Below, one piece after another: positions 19,301-26,872 of a stretch of DNA of 64,000 nt; position 1 is the stretch's first letter, and every line of letters begins with the position of its first letter. The notes under the pieces were generated by a model that worked only from the letters and a program-made list of their open reading frames with translations, was not told where the DNA came from and did no database searches. The translations under genes were made by a program, and so were the position numbers. The stretch is taken from the NCBI GenBank assembly GCA_936924635.1, contig CAKZHP010000131.1:20060-84059 (forward strand), read 5' to 3'. Source of the DNA: an uncultured Propionibacteriaceae bacterium (GTDB lineage Bacteria; Actinomycetota; Actinomycetes; Propionibacteriales; Propionibacteriaceae).

Positions 19301-20049
19301 ACCGAGATCGTGGCCAGCAGCTCCAGCGCGGCGGTGGAGAGGAAGGCCGTACGCAGCGTGGCCACCGTCGCCCGCCGGTGCCGCTGCCCGACCCGACGCA
19401 CCACGTCGACCTGGGCCCGCGCCCGCCCGTACGCCACCAGCGTCGGCAAGCCCTTCACCACGTCGAGGAAGTGCCCCGCGAGCGCAGCAGTGGCCGCCCA
19501 GCGCCGCTCCGTCTGCGCCTGCGTGAACCGCCCGATCAGCGCCGCGAACACCGGCAGCAGCGGCAGCGTCAGCACCACGATCAGCGCGCTCCACGGGTCC
19601 ACCACGAGCAGCGTCAGCACCGCCAGCGCCGGCACCACCGCTGCGGTGACCAGGGCGGGCAGGAAGCCGGAGACGTACGGCTCCAGTGCGGCGACTCCCT
19701 CGGTGGCGCGGGTCACCGCCACCTCCGGACGTGGCCGCCGTTCCACCGGCCGCCGCAGCCACGACCGCAGCACCGTCAGCCGTACGGCCGCCGACACCCG
19801 CCGACCCGCCCAGCGGGACACGACCTCCGTCAGCGCGGCCAGCGCGCCGCGAGCGAGCAGCAGCCCCACCAGCAGGGTCAACGGCGCGACCACCGGCCCG
19901 CCAGACGCGACCCTGGTCACCACCACCGCCAGCGTCACCGCCTGCGTGATCGACACCGCCCCGGTGACCGCGCCGACAACGGCGAGCAGCGCCACCGGTG
20001 CCCTGGTCTCGGGCACGGCGCGCAGCAGCGCCGGGTCGAACGGTCGCAC
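16366..20049 (-). CDS. cydDC: CydDC fusion, thiol-reductant ABC exporter
   Basis: 1227 aa: CydD (1 to about 510) and CydC (about 605 onward) in one chain, with a proline/alanine-rich linker between. The CydD NBD has Walker A GPSGAGKT (359-366), signature LSAGQ (about 448) and LVLLDEPTAN. The CydC NBD has GPNGAGKSTAL, VSGGERARLALARAL and VVLLDEPTAHLDD. TM domains precede each NBD. It exports Cys/glutathione-type reductants needed to assemble cytochrome bd. It starts 15 bp after cydB, same operon. Two copies of a 17-bp repeat segment (17575-17591, 17692-17708) are translated within CydC. Confidence 0.93.
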   Translation of the reverse strand: MRPFDPALLRAVPETRAPVALLAVVGAVTGAVSITQAVTLAVVVTRVASGGPVVAPLTLLVGLLLARGALAALTEVVSRWAGRRVSAAVRLTVLRSWLRRPVERRPRPEVAVTRATEGVAALEPYVSGFLPALVTAAVVPALAVLTLLVVDPWSALIVVLTLPLLPVFAALIGRFTQAQTERRWAATAALAGHFLDVVKGLPTLVAYGRARAQVDVVRRVGQRHRRATVATLRTAFLSTAALELLATISVAMVAVAVGLRLAYGGMELVVALTAILIAPEAYWPVRRVGAEFHNAADGAAVLADLKAEGLLGDDAGTPVEAGATVALSNVTYAHEGRDRTLAGVTLSSPTTPGLTALTGPSGAGKTTVLELLAGLRVPGAGMVTAPPAHLASQRPVLLPGTVRDALALVGEVGDAAMVAALEQVGLWEALATREGLGTVLGEDGFGLSAGQRGRLALARALLSDAPLVLLDEPTANIAPESVPALHAVIGRLATTRRVIVVTHDPVLAAQADDHWEIEPLPRRLPGATTDPAATPGSVGADRTARPGEHTSPVEAPAHTSPEVVPAPRDGAPPNRRGSALHGSAATPAATAAPSFAGGESPTPTGWRSSQHTRLAGACVLGGLSVSAGVALTATSGWLIVQASTRPVILTLMVAIVGVRAFGIARPVLRYAERVLSHDVALGELAERRPQLFADLIPLTPARLGRRSRGEVLTGVVRDLDDVVDATVRYVVPAASAVIATVLGVVLVTWHLPPAGAAVAVGGALVAGLGVLLHRLELGPAPLVEQALSDVRGLAGAAAAANAGTDADRDPQAQRAGSPPSLVEQASSEERGRGASKPDLAERQRGQGASDAVVTARGELQRRTSAVTTQLTGIQAARGLGADPAPVLTPVTEAETALDHADRRLTTLRAAGIAACWVVLAVTVAGVTILLSRSGFSGPYAALVALVPIALADTWVGVPDLVGAGARGRAAASRVAGLVSQDPAVAGRGHSPAPSAPDLTLDAVTARWSSDPTIPLDLPTTYLALPQGSRVELVGPNGAGKSTALAVLARHLDPADGRYAVGTTDARALDLDQLRSRIAVVDDEPHTFAGTVRANLLLAAADRDPDDAELVAALESVDLGHWFDTLPAGLDTPVTGVSGGERARLALARALISQRPVVLLDEPTAHLDDATAQRALDGLLAAADDTTSCLLVSHRPLGDDRWERRSLHPATPTHRSQSEPTALMAGRH
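17541..17591 (-). repeat. REP-like repeat inside cydC coding sequence
   Basis: On the minus strand: CGCTGGTTGAGCAAGCA, then a GC-rich core, then GCGTCGAAAC. The same ends occur in noncoding copies at 56311-56365 and 62529-62581. The first 17 bp are repeated exactly at 17692-17708. It is translated in frame as part of CydC (LVEQASSEERGRGASKPDL), in a region between TM helices with low conservation pressure. Confidence 0.65.
17692..17708 (-). repeat. Half copy of the REP-like repeat in cydC
   Basis: Exact 17-bp match (CGCTGGTTGAGCAAGCA on the minus strand) to the start of the copy at 17541-17591, about 117 bp away, encoding PLVEQA in CydC. The rest of the element is not recognisable here, so this may be a truncated or partly overwritten copy. 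Confidence 0.5.
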
Positions 20050-20064
20050 CAGCAGCTCCTCCCG

Positions 20065-21138
20065 TCAGGCCCGCGCGGCGGCGGGTGTCTCCTCGGTCAC
20101 CGCTGCGTGGTGCACCGAGGTCGGGATGTGGTGGCCGGCGATGCGCTTGCGGAAGGCCCAGTACGTCCAGGCCTGGTAAGCGACCACCAGCGGCGTGAAG
20201 ATCGCTGCCACCACGGACATGATGCCCAGCGTGCGGGGGGTCGAGGACGCGTTGTGCACCGTCAGCGACCATGCCGGGTCGAGGGTCGAGGGCATCACGT
20301 CGGGGAAGAGCGCCACGAACAGAGAGACCGTGGCCAGGGCGATGGTCGCGAAGGTGCCGGCGAAGGCCCAGCCCTCCCGGCCGCGCCAGGTCGCCAGCAG
20401 GGCACCGACGAACGCGAGCACCGCGAGGGCCGTCAGCACCCACGACCAGGTGTTGCCCATCCGGGCCTGCAGCAGCCCCAGCCACACCACGGCGGCGACG
20501 GCGGCCACCAGCCCCGTACGCAGCGCCAGCCGCCGCGCGTCGAGACGCAACCGCCCCTCGGTCTTCAGCGCGATGAACAGGGCTCCGTGCGTGAGGAACA
20601 GCGACAGCGTGGTGAGGCCACCCAGCAGCGCGGTCGGGTTGAGCAGGTACCAGAAGCCACCCACGTACTCCTTGTGAGCGTCGATCGGCACCCCGCTCAC
20701 GATGTTGCTGAACGCCACGCCCCACAGCAGGGCGGGGATGAACGATCCCACGACGATCATCCAGGTCATGCGCGAGCGCCACGAGGCCGAGTCGACCTTG
20801 CCGCGGTACTCCACACCGATGCCGCGGACGATGAGCCCCACCAGGATCAGCAGCAGCGGCAGGTAGAAGCCGGAGAACAAGGTGGCGTACCAGTGCGGGA
20901 ACGCCGCGAACGTCGCGCCGCCGGCGGTCAGCAGCCAGACCTCGTTGCCGTCCCAGTGCGGCCCGATCGCCGACAGCATCTGACGCTTGCGGGTCTCACC
21001 GCTGTACGCATCCGGGCCGGTCTCGTCGCGCCCCAGGACGGGCAGCAGCATGCCGACGCCGTAGTCGAACCCTTCGAGGCAGAAGTAGCCCACCCACAGC
21101 ACGGCGATGAGGATGAACCAGAGAGTCGTGAGCTCCAT
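20065..21138 (-). CDS. cydB: Cytochrome bd oxidase subunit II
   Basis: 357 aa with eight to nine TM helices. N-terminus MELTTLWFILIAVLWVGYFC then LEGFDYGVGML, and GPHWDGNEVWLLTAGGATFA, all typical of CydB. AGGAG lies about seven bases before ATG 21138. It pairs with CydA to form the quinol oxidase in the cytoplasmic membrane, reducing O2 to water with high affinity. 19 bp after cydA and 15 bp before cydDC. Confidence 0.95.
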   Translation of the reverse strand: MELTTLWFILIAVLWVGYFCLEGFDYGVGMLLPVLGRDETGPDAYSGETRKRQMLSAIGPHWDGNEVWLLTAGGATFAAFPHWYATLFSGFYLPLLLILVGLIVRGIGVEYRGKVDSASWRSRMTWMIVVGSFIPALLWGVAFSNIVSGVPIDAHKEYVGGFWYLLNPTALLGGLTTLSLFLTHGALFIALKTEGRLRLDARRLALRTGLVAAVAAVVWLGLLQARMGNTWSWVLTALAVLAFVGALLATWRGREGWAFAGTFATIALATVSLFVALFPDVMPSTLDPAWSLTVHNASSTPRTLGIMSVVAAIFTPLVVAYQAWTYWAFRKRIAGHHIPTSVHHAAVTEETPAAARA

Positions 21139-21157
21139 GATCGTTCTCCTAGCTTTC

Positions 21158-22621
21158 TCAGTACGTGAAGACGAGCTCGTCGTCGGGGTCGCGGTCGGCT
21201 GGTTCGTACGAGGCGTCCTCCGGGACCTCCTCGGCGCCCGCGCGGCCGTACCGGAGCGAGAGCCCGACCTCCGCCACTGCCAGGGCGCCGTACAGCAGCG
21301 TGAAGACGACCAACGAGGTGAGCACCGAGCCCACGCCGACGCCGGGGGACACGCCGGTCCTGGTCGTCATCAGCCCCGCGACCAGCCAGGGCTGGCGGCC
21401 CATCTCGGTGAAGATCCAGCCGAAGCTGTTGCCGAGCAGCGGCAGGAAGAGCACCACCACGCCCGCCAGGCCCCACAGCCGGTGCCCCTCGATGCGGGTC
21501 TCGGAATCGGGGTCACCATTGCGCAGCCGCCACAGCACGGCCAGCGCGATCGCCATGCCGGCGAAGCCCAGGCCCATCATGATCCGGAAGCTCCAGTAGG
21601 TGACTGGGATGATCGGCCGGTAGTCCTCGGCGGCGGTCAGCTCAGCACCCTGGTACGTCAGCTCGTAGCGCTGCTGGATGTGGTCGATGCCCTCGACCGC
21701 CCCCGTGAAGGAGCCGGTCGCCAGGTAGGAGAGCAGCTTCGGCACCCGGACGGCCCAGACCTCCTCGCGGCCGTCGAGCGTGCCGACCGTGATGATCGAG
21801 AACGGGGCTCCGACACCCTCGGGCACGTCCTCGTACACGGCCTCGGCCGCGGCCATCTTCATGGGCTGCACCTGGGTCATGATCTTGCCCTGGATGTCGC
21901 CGGTGATGATGACGGCGACGCCGGCGATCAGCAGCGTCCAGGCGCCGAGCTTGGCCCCGCGACGGTACATCGGCTTGTCAGAGCCCGGTGTGGCCGTCCG
22001 CCACAGGTGCCACATGCAGAACGTGAGCACGAAACCGGCTCCGGTCATGAACGCTGCCGAGATGACGTGCGGGAAGGTGACGAGCTGCACCTTGTTGGTC
22101 AGCACCGCGACGAAGTCGGTCAGCTCCGCGCGCCCCGACTCGGGGTTGATGCGGTAGCCGACGGGGTTCTGCATGAACGAGTTGGCGGCCAGGATGAAGT
22201 ACGCCGACAGCACCGTGCCGATGTGCACCAACCAGATGCAGGCGGCGTGGAGCCTCTCGGGGATGCGGCCCCAGCCGAACAGCCACAGACCGAGGAAGGT
22301 CGACTCCAGGAAGAACGCCAGCAGCGCCTCTATCGCCAGCGGGGCGCCGAAGATGTCGCCCACGAAGCGCGAGTAGTCCGACCAGTTCATCCCGAACTGG
22401 AACTCCTGCACGATGCCGGTCACCAGACCCAGAGCGAAGTTGATCGTGAACAGCTTGCCGAAGAACTTCGTCAGCCGCAGCCACGACGTGCTGCGGGAGC
22501 GCAGCCACAGGGTCTGCATCAGCGCCACCAGGAAGCTGAGGCCGATGGTGATCGGCACGAAGAAGTAGTGATAGACGGTGGTGATCCCGAACTGCCAGCG
22601 CGCCAGGTCGACGGTGCTCAT
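21158..22621 (-). CDS. cydA: Cytochrome bd oxidase subunit I
   Basis: 487 aa. Heme ligand His at position 18 (TTVYHYFFVPITIGLSF), EFQFGMNWSDYSRFVGDIFG, a short Q-loop, and FTEMGRQPWLVAG near the C-terminus. Carries hemes b558, b595 and d and the quinol site. First gene of cydA-cydB-cydDC and 65 bp downstream of the M56 peptidase gene in the same direction. A pair of direct repeats in that gap may be the control site. Confidence 0.96.
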   Translation of the reverse strand: MSTVDLARWQFGITTVYHYFFVPITIGLSFLVALMQTLWLRSRSTSWLRLTKFFGKLFTINFALGLVTGIVQEFQFGMNWSDYSRFVGDIFGAPLAIEALLAFFLESTFLGLWLFGWGRIPERLHAACIWLVHIGTVLSAYFILAANSFMQNPVGYRINPESGRAELTDFVAVLTNKVQLVTFPHVISAAFMTGAGFVLTFCMWHLWRTATPGSDKPMYRRGAKLGAWTLLIAGVAVIITGDIQGKIMTQVQPMKMAAAEAVYEDVPEGVGAPFSIITVGTLDGREEVWAVRVPKLLSYLATGSFTGAVEGIDHIQQRYELTYQGAELTAAEDYRPIIPVTYWSFRIMMGLGFAGMAIALAVLWRLRNGDPDSETRIEGHRLWGLAGVVVLFLPLLGNSFGWIFTEMGRQPWLVAGLMTTRTGVSPGVGVGSVLTSLVVFTLLYGALAVAEVGLSLRYGRAGAEEVPEDASYEPADRDPDDELVFTY

Positions 22622-22636
22622 GTGTCTCCAACGGAC

Positions 22637-22668
22637 GAGTTCTACTACGTTTCGTCGGAGATTCTACT
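22637..22668. promoter_or_regulatory. Direct repeats in the cydA upstream region
   Basis: On the plus strand GAGTTCTACT (22637-22646) and GAGATTCTACT (22658-22668) repeat with about two helical turns between their starts, 16-47 bp before the cydA start. This is the AT-richest spot of the cyd region and looks like a promoter/operator. The regulator is unknown; the BlaI-type repressor encoded 0.9 kb upstream is one candidate. Confidence 0.4.
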
Positions 22669-22686
22669 CCCTCCCTGAGGGGGTGC

Positions 22687-23571
22687 TCACACGAGCAGTG
22701 CGGCGCTGGTCAGGGCCAGGGGGAGTGCCAGGACGGCGACCGCCAGGGCCACCAGGGCGGCCGTCAGCGCGGGGTGGTGGGCGGGGCCGGTCAGCAGCCC
22801 GATCCGTACGCGCAGCTGCTCACCGCCGGCAGCGACGGCCGGGTGGCCGGGAGCGGCCGTCACCGCAGCGGTGGCCATCGCCACCAGCGCCCGGGCCAGC
22901 GGCACCGGCCCCACCTGGACGACGGCCGCCCGGTCGGCGAGAATCTCTGCCAGCAGGTGCACCTCGGGCAGCGCACCCGGGGCCCGTACGGCCTCGGGGG
23001 CCGCCTCGTGCAGCACGGTGAACAGCTCCAGCAGCAGGTCGTGGCGGTGGTCGAGGTGCCTCTGCTCGTGGGTGAGCACCGCCGCCAGCTCAGGCCGCTC
23101 CAGGCGGGCGAGCACGGAGCGGCTGAGGATGATCCGGTCACGGCGACCGGGCAGGCAGTACGCGATCGCGCGGTCGTCGGCGAGGACCGCCACAGGGTCG
23201 TGCACCCTGCTGCCCGCGAGGTCGTCGAGCCGGTCGGCGGCCAGGTCGACGAGCTGGCCCTGTCGCTTCCGGGTCCGGCGGAGATCCGTGCCGATGAAGT
23301 GACCCGACCACAGCACCCGGCCCAGCATCACGGCCGACAGCAGGCAGGCCGACCCCAGCAGAAGGGGGTGCCGGTCATCGACCGCCACGGCGGCCACGGG
23401 TGCCGCGAGCAGGGTGCTGACCACACCGGACAGGGCGACCGACTGCCACAGGAGGAGGCCGGCGGCGGGGGAGCGCCGAGGGAGCGTCCAGTGGGACAGC
23501 ACCCGGGGAGCGGCCAGGGTGAGGAGGAGGCCGCTCAGGATCAGCGCTGCGACCAGCGCACCAGCGCCCAC
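22687..23571 (-). CDS. M56 (BlaR1-like) membrane peptidase
   Basis: 294 aa, with TM helices near 5-22, 40-62, 70-88 and the C-terminus (LTAALVALAVAVLALPLALT). Zinc motif HEQRH at 168-172 (VLTHEQRHLDHRHD), with a downstream E in LLAEILADRAAV as third ligand. No extracellular penicillin-binding sensor domain, as in the mycobacterial BlaR homologue. It starts 4 bp after the blaI stop, so the pair should work together: the peptidase inactivates the repressor on a membrane signal. Confidence 0.88.
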   Translation of the reverse strand: MGAGALVAALILSGLLLTLAAPRVLSHWTLPRRSPAAGLLLWQSVALSGVVSTLLAAPVAAVAVDDRHPLLLGSACLLSAVMLGRVLWSGHFIGTDLRRTRKRQGQLVDLAADRLDDLAGSRVHDPVAVLADDRAIAYCLPGRRDRIILSRSVLARLERPELAAVLTHEQRHLDHRHDLLLELFTVLHEAAPEAVRAPGALPEVHLLAEILADRAAVVQVGPVPLARALVAMATAAVTAAPGHPAVAAGGEQLRVRIGLLTGPAHHPALTAALVALAVAVLALPLALTSAALLV

Positions 23572-23575
23572 CGTC

Positions 23576-23962
23576 TCAGCTGTGGCGTCGTTCGACCTCG
23601 GCGAGGGCGGCCTTGATGTCGTCCAGCTCAGCCGGGCTCGCCTCGTCGAGGAAGTGCATCATCGCCAGGCGACGGTCGGCGCTGACAGCGTCGAGTGTGG
23701 ACCGCAGCGCGGTGGCAGCCAGCTCGGCGCGGGTGGTCGCGGCCGTGTAGCGCCACGCACGCCCGTCTCGCTCCCGGTCGGCCACACCCTTCTTGGCGAG
23801 GCGGTCCAGCACCGTCATCACGGTGGTGTACGCCAGCTCCTTGTGGCCGGATGCCTCGAGGTGGTCGAGCACGTCGCGTACGGACAGGTGCGGCCCGTGC
23901 GTCCACAGCGTCTCCATGAGGGTGCGCTCCAGGTCACCCAGTGAGGTCGATCGCAGTGGCAT
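23576..23962 (-). CDS. BlaI/MecI-family repressor
   Basis: 128 aa. Winged helix (LGDLERTLMETLWTHGPHLS, then VLDHLEASGHKELAYTTVMT with VLDRLAKKGVADRERDGRAW) and a C-terminal dimerisation/cleavage region. Start ATG 23962 (MPLRSTSLGDLE) begins just ahead of the domain; the longer in-frame upstream segment has no family features. Operon with the M56 peptidase. Position ahead of cydABDC suggests, but does not prove, a respiratory target. Confidence 0.88.
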   Translation of the reverse strand: MPLRSTSLGDLERTLMETLWTHGPHLSVRDVLDHLEASGHKELAYTTVMTVLDRLAKKGVADRERDGRAWRYTAATTRAELAATALRSTLDAVSADRRLAMMHFLDEASPAELDDIKAALAEVERRHS

Positions 23963-24036
23963 GAGGGCCAGGGTACTGCCGCTCCCCTCACCTGACGACA
24001 CGGGGACGCTCGCGTGCGCTGCTCGCGCGGCGGCAC

Positions 24037-24049
24037 GTGGTGCTACCAC
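24037..24049. promoter_or_regulatory. Candidate BlaI-type operator
   Basis: GTGGTGCTACCAC is an interrupted palindrome (five-base arms GTGGT/ACCAC around GCT), 75 bp upstream of the blaI start in the gap before the divergent phosphatase gene. BlaI repressors often bind such dyads at their own promoter. Only one copy was seen. Confidence 0.35.
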
Positions 24050-24189
24050 TGCGACGAGATGGCGACCCCACGCGTAGACCGAGCGCGACGAGCCCGCCCG
24101 CGATGTCGCCGAGGCGGTGCAGCTGACGCGGGGGTGAACGACTCGTGCCGACCGGGCCGTACGCAGTGGGCAGCCGGTAGCGTCGGTGC

Positions 24190-24888
24190 ATGCGCTTCGT
24201 GCTGATCCGCCACGGCCAGTCGACCAACAACCTGCTCTGGGCCCAGACCCGGGCCACCGAGGGCCGGCTGCCCGACACGCCCCTCACGGACCTCGGGCAC
24301 GAGCAGGCCCGCCGCCTCGCCGATGCCCTGGCCGGGGGTGCGCTGCCCTGGAAGCTGACACACCTCTACACCAGCCTCATGACGCGCGCCGTTCAGACGG
24401 CCGCCCCGATCGCCGAGGCGCTCGACCTGCCGCTCCACACCCGCGTCGACGGGTTCGAGGTGGGCGGACCTTTCGACGAGGACGCTGGGGGGAACCGTAC
24501 GCACCACCCGGGCGCCAACCGCAGCGCGCTGCTGGAGGTGTCGCCCCGGCTCCAGCTGGCCGACGACATCGCCGAGGAGGGCTGGTGGAAGGGGCCGTAC
24601 GAGACCGCCGACGCCGTGCCCGCCCGGGCGAAGAAGCTGGTCGCGGAGATGCGCGAGGCTCACGGGCCCGATGACGTGGTGGGCCTAATCACGCACGGCT
24701 TCTTCACCCAGTTCCTGCTGCTGGAGCTGCTGGCGGTCGAGTCGTCGTCGGTGTGGTTCACCATCCACAACACGGCCGTCAGCGTCGTTGCCGACACGGT
24801 CGGGGAGGACAGCGGCTACACGTACGACGTCGTGGCCGAGCTCATCGGCTGGACCGGCCACCTCACCGCTGACCAGCTGAGCGAGTAG
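24190..24888 (+). CDS. Histidine phosphatase superfamily protein
   Basis: 232 aa phosphoglycerate-mutase-like fold. Catalytic RHG at 7-9 (FVLIRHGQSTNN), LTDLGHEQARRLADAL, and a second His in LITHGFFTQFLLLELL. The insert VGGPFDEDAGGNRTHHPGAN is unusual for a simple phosphatase. It is followed after 4 bp by a nitrilase-family gene, so likely co-transcribed. Substrate not deducible. Confidence 0.88.
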   Translation: MRFVLIRHGQSTNNLLWAQTRATEGRLPDTPLTDLGHEQARRLADALAGGALPWKLTHLYTSLMTRAVQTAAPIAEALDLPLHTRVDGFEVGGPFDEDAGGNRTHHPGANRSALLEVSPRLQLADDIAEEGWWKGPYETADAVPARAKKLVAEMREAHGPDDVVGLITHGFFTQFLLLELLAVESSSVWFTIHNTAVSVVADTVGEDSGYTYDVVAELIGWTGHLTADQLSE

Positions 24889-24892
24889 AGCC

Positions 24893-25687
24893 ATGAAAGT
24901 GGCGGTGGCCCAGGTGAGCAGCGGGCCCGATGTCGAGGCCAACCTGCGCACGGTGAGCGAGTGGACCGTCCGCTCCGCCGAGCAGGGCGCCGACGTCGTG
25001 GTGTTCCCCGAGGCGATGGTCTCGTGGTTCGCACTCCCCCCGCACGACGCCGTGGCCGTCGCCGAGAGGTGGGTGGAGACGGTCGTCGAGCTCGCCTCCG
25101 ATCTCGACATCACCGTCATGACGGGGATGTTCACCGAGGTGGACGAGGAGTCCGACCGCGTACGCAACACGCTGCTGGTCACCGATGGCACGGCGTCGTC
25201 GGTCTACCACAAGCGTCACGCGTACGACGCGCTCGGCTACCAGGAGTCGCTCACCGTGGACCCTGGTGACGAGCTGCTCGTGACCCCGGTGGCCGGCGTG
25301 CCGGCGGGGTTCGCGATCTGCTACGACCTGCGTTTCCCCGAGCACGTGAAGCAGCTGGCCTGGGCGGGGGCGCAGGTGATCTACGTCGTCGCGTCCTGGG
25401 GTGACGGGCCCGGCAAGGCAGACATGTGGCGCACGCTGGTGCGGGCCCGCGCCATGGACAGCACGTGCTTCGTGGTCGCCTGCGACCAGGCGGTGCCGGA
25501 GCCATGGCCTGCCGGCGTCGACCGGGCGACCCCGCTCGGCGTCGGCGGCTCGATGGTGGTCGGCCCGCTCGGCGAGGTGCTTGCCGAGGCGCGCACCGGG
25601 CCCGAGCTGCTAGTGGTGGACCTCGACCTGGGTCTGGTCGACAAGGCCCGGGCGTCGATGCCGGTGTTGGCGAACAGCAGGCGCTGA
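24893..25687 (+). CDS. Carbon-nitrogen hydrolase (nitrilase superfamily)
   Basis: 264 aa. Catalytic triad Glu40 (VVFPEAMV), Lys107 (YHKRHAYDALG), Cys143 (AICYDLRFPE). Short single-domain enzyme of the Nit/omega-amidase type, which removes damaged or small amides such as deaminated glutathione or 2-oxoglutaramate. 4 bp after the phosphatase stop. Confidence 0.9.
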   Translation: MKVAVAQVSSGPDVEANLRTVSEWTVRSAEQGADVVVFPEAMVSWFALPPHDAVAVAERWVETVVELASDLDITVMTGMFTEVDEESDRVRNTLLVTDGTASSVYHKRHAYDALGYQESLTVDPGDELLVTPVAGVPAGFAICYDLRFPEHVKQLAWAGAQVIYVVASWGDGPGKADMWRTLVRARAMDSTCFVVACDQAVPEPWPAGVDRATPLGVGGSMVVGPLGEVLAEARTGPELLVVDLDLGLVDKARASMPVLANSRR

Positions 25688-25789
25688 GGGGCGTACAGAA
25701 AGGTCACAACAGGCTCTCCGGAACCGCACAGGAAACGCACAGACGAGGACACCACCGTAGGTCGTACCAAACCACGGAAGGACCCCACG

Positions 25790-26749
25790 ATGACCGAGAA
25801 CACGACTCCCACGTACGAGGGCCGCACGCTCCCGAAGCCCGACGAGGAGCTGGTCGACCAGGGCCTGCAGTTCGACATCGGAACGCTGCTGTCTCGGCGC
25901 GGGCTGCTGGGGCTGCTGGGCGGCGGGGCCGCGATGGCCGCCCTGACGGCGTGCGGCGCGACCACCGAGGTGGCGGCGTCGGCGGCCACCCCGACCCCGA
26001 CCGCGGCCACGGCGACGGCGGCGGCCGGGGCGCTCACGGAGATCCCCGACGAGACCGCCGGCCCCTACCCGGGCGACGGCTCCAACGGTGCCGACGTGCT
26101 GGAGCAGTCGGGCGTGGTGCGCAGCGACATCCGGTCCAGCTTCGGTTCCTCGACGCGTACGGCTCCGGGTGTGCCGATGACGCTGGAGCTCACGATGGTC
26201 GACATGGCGAACGGCAACGTGCCCATGGTGGACGCGGCGGTGTACGTGTGGCACTGCGACCGCGACGGCAACTACTCCATGTACTCCAACGGCGTCACCG
26301 GTGAGAACTACCTCCGCGGCGTCCAGGTCACCGACGCGCAGGGCGTGGTCCGCTACACGAGCATCTTCCCTGCCTGCTACTCGGGTCGCTGGCCGCACAT
26401 CCACTTCGAGGTCTACCCCGACCAGGCCAGCATCATCGACGCGACGAAGGCCGTCTGCACCTCACAGGTCGCCCTGCCGAAGGAGGTCTGCGACACCGTG
26501 TACGCCACCACGGGCTACTCCCAGTCGGTGAAGAACCTGGCCTCGCTCTCGCTGAAGAGCGACAACGTCTTCGGCGACGACGGCGGCGAGCACCAGCTGG
26601 CCACGGTCTCCGGCGACGTCACCTCCGGCTACACGGTGAGGCTCACCGTCGGCGTCGACACCCGCACCACGCCCACCGGCGGCGGCATGGCCGGCGGGGG
26701 TCGCGGCCCCGGCGGCACGCCGCCCACCGGTGCCCCCGGCAGCCGCTGA
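25790..26749 (+). CDS. Tat-exported intradiol-dioxygenase-like lipoprotein
   Basis: 319 aa. Twin Arg (R36-R37, SRRGLLGLLGGG) then lipobox LTAC with C55, then an Ala/Thr/Pro linker and a protocatechuate-3,4-dioxygenase beta fold. Visible iron-ligand candidates: Tyr in GENYLRGVQ and Tyr/His in CYSGRWPHIHFEVYP. Family enzymes cleave catechols between the hydroxyls. The Gly/Pro tail TGGGMAGGGRGPGGTPPTG is low complexity. Export of an intradiol enzyme as a lipoprotein is known in several actinobacteria; the natural substrate is unclear. Confidence 0.85.
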   Translation: MTENTTPTYEGRTLPKPDEELVDQGLQFDIGTLLSRRGLLGLLGGGAAMAALTACGATTEVAASAATPTPTAATATAAAGALTEIPDETAGPYPGDGSNGADVLEQSGVVRSDIRSSFGSSTRTAPGVPMTLELTMVDMANGNVPMVDAAVYVWHCDRDGNYSMYSNGVTGENYLRGVQVTDAQGVVRYTSIFPACYSGRWPHIHFEVYPDQASIIDATKAVCTSQVALPKEVCDTVYATTGYSQSVKNLASLSLKSDNVFGDDGGEHQLATVSGDVTSGYTVRLTVGVDTRTTPTGGGMAGGGRGPGGTPPTGAPGSR

Positions 26750-26785
26750 GCACTGCCCCACAGCTCCACGGGCCTTCGGGTTCCC

Positions 26786-26807
26786 CACAGGCGCCAGAAC
26801 GCCTGTG
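26786..26807. terminator. Hairpin between convergent genes
   Basis: CACAGGCG (26786-26793), six-base loop, CGCCTGTG (26800-26807): a perfect 8-bp stem between the convergent dioxygenase and biotin carboxylase genes. No T tract follows, so this would be a bidirectional hairpin-type terminator common in high-GC genomes. Confidence 0.45.
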
Positions 26808-26872
26808 CGGAGCCCCAACGCCTGCGCGGTTGTGGACTGGTCGGCCAGTGGACGCCGGGGCGCCGGCCGCAC

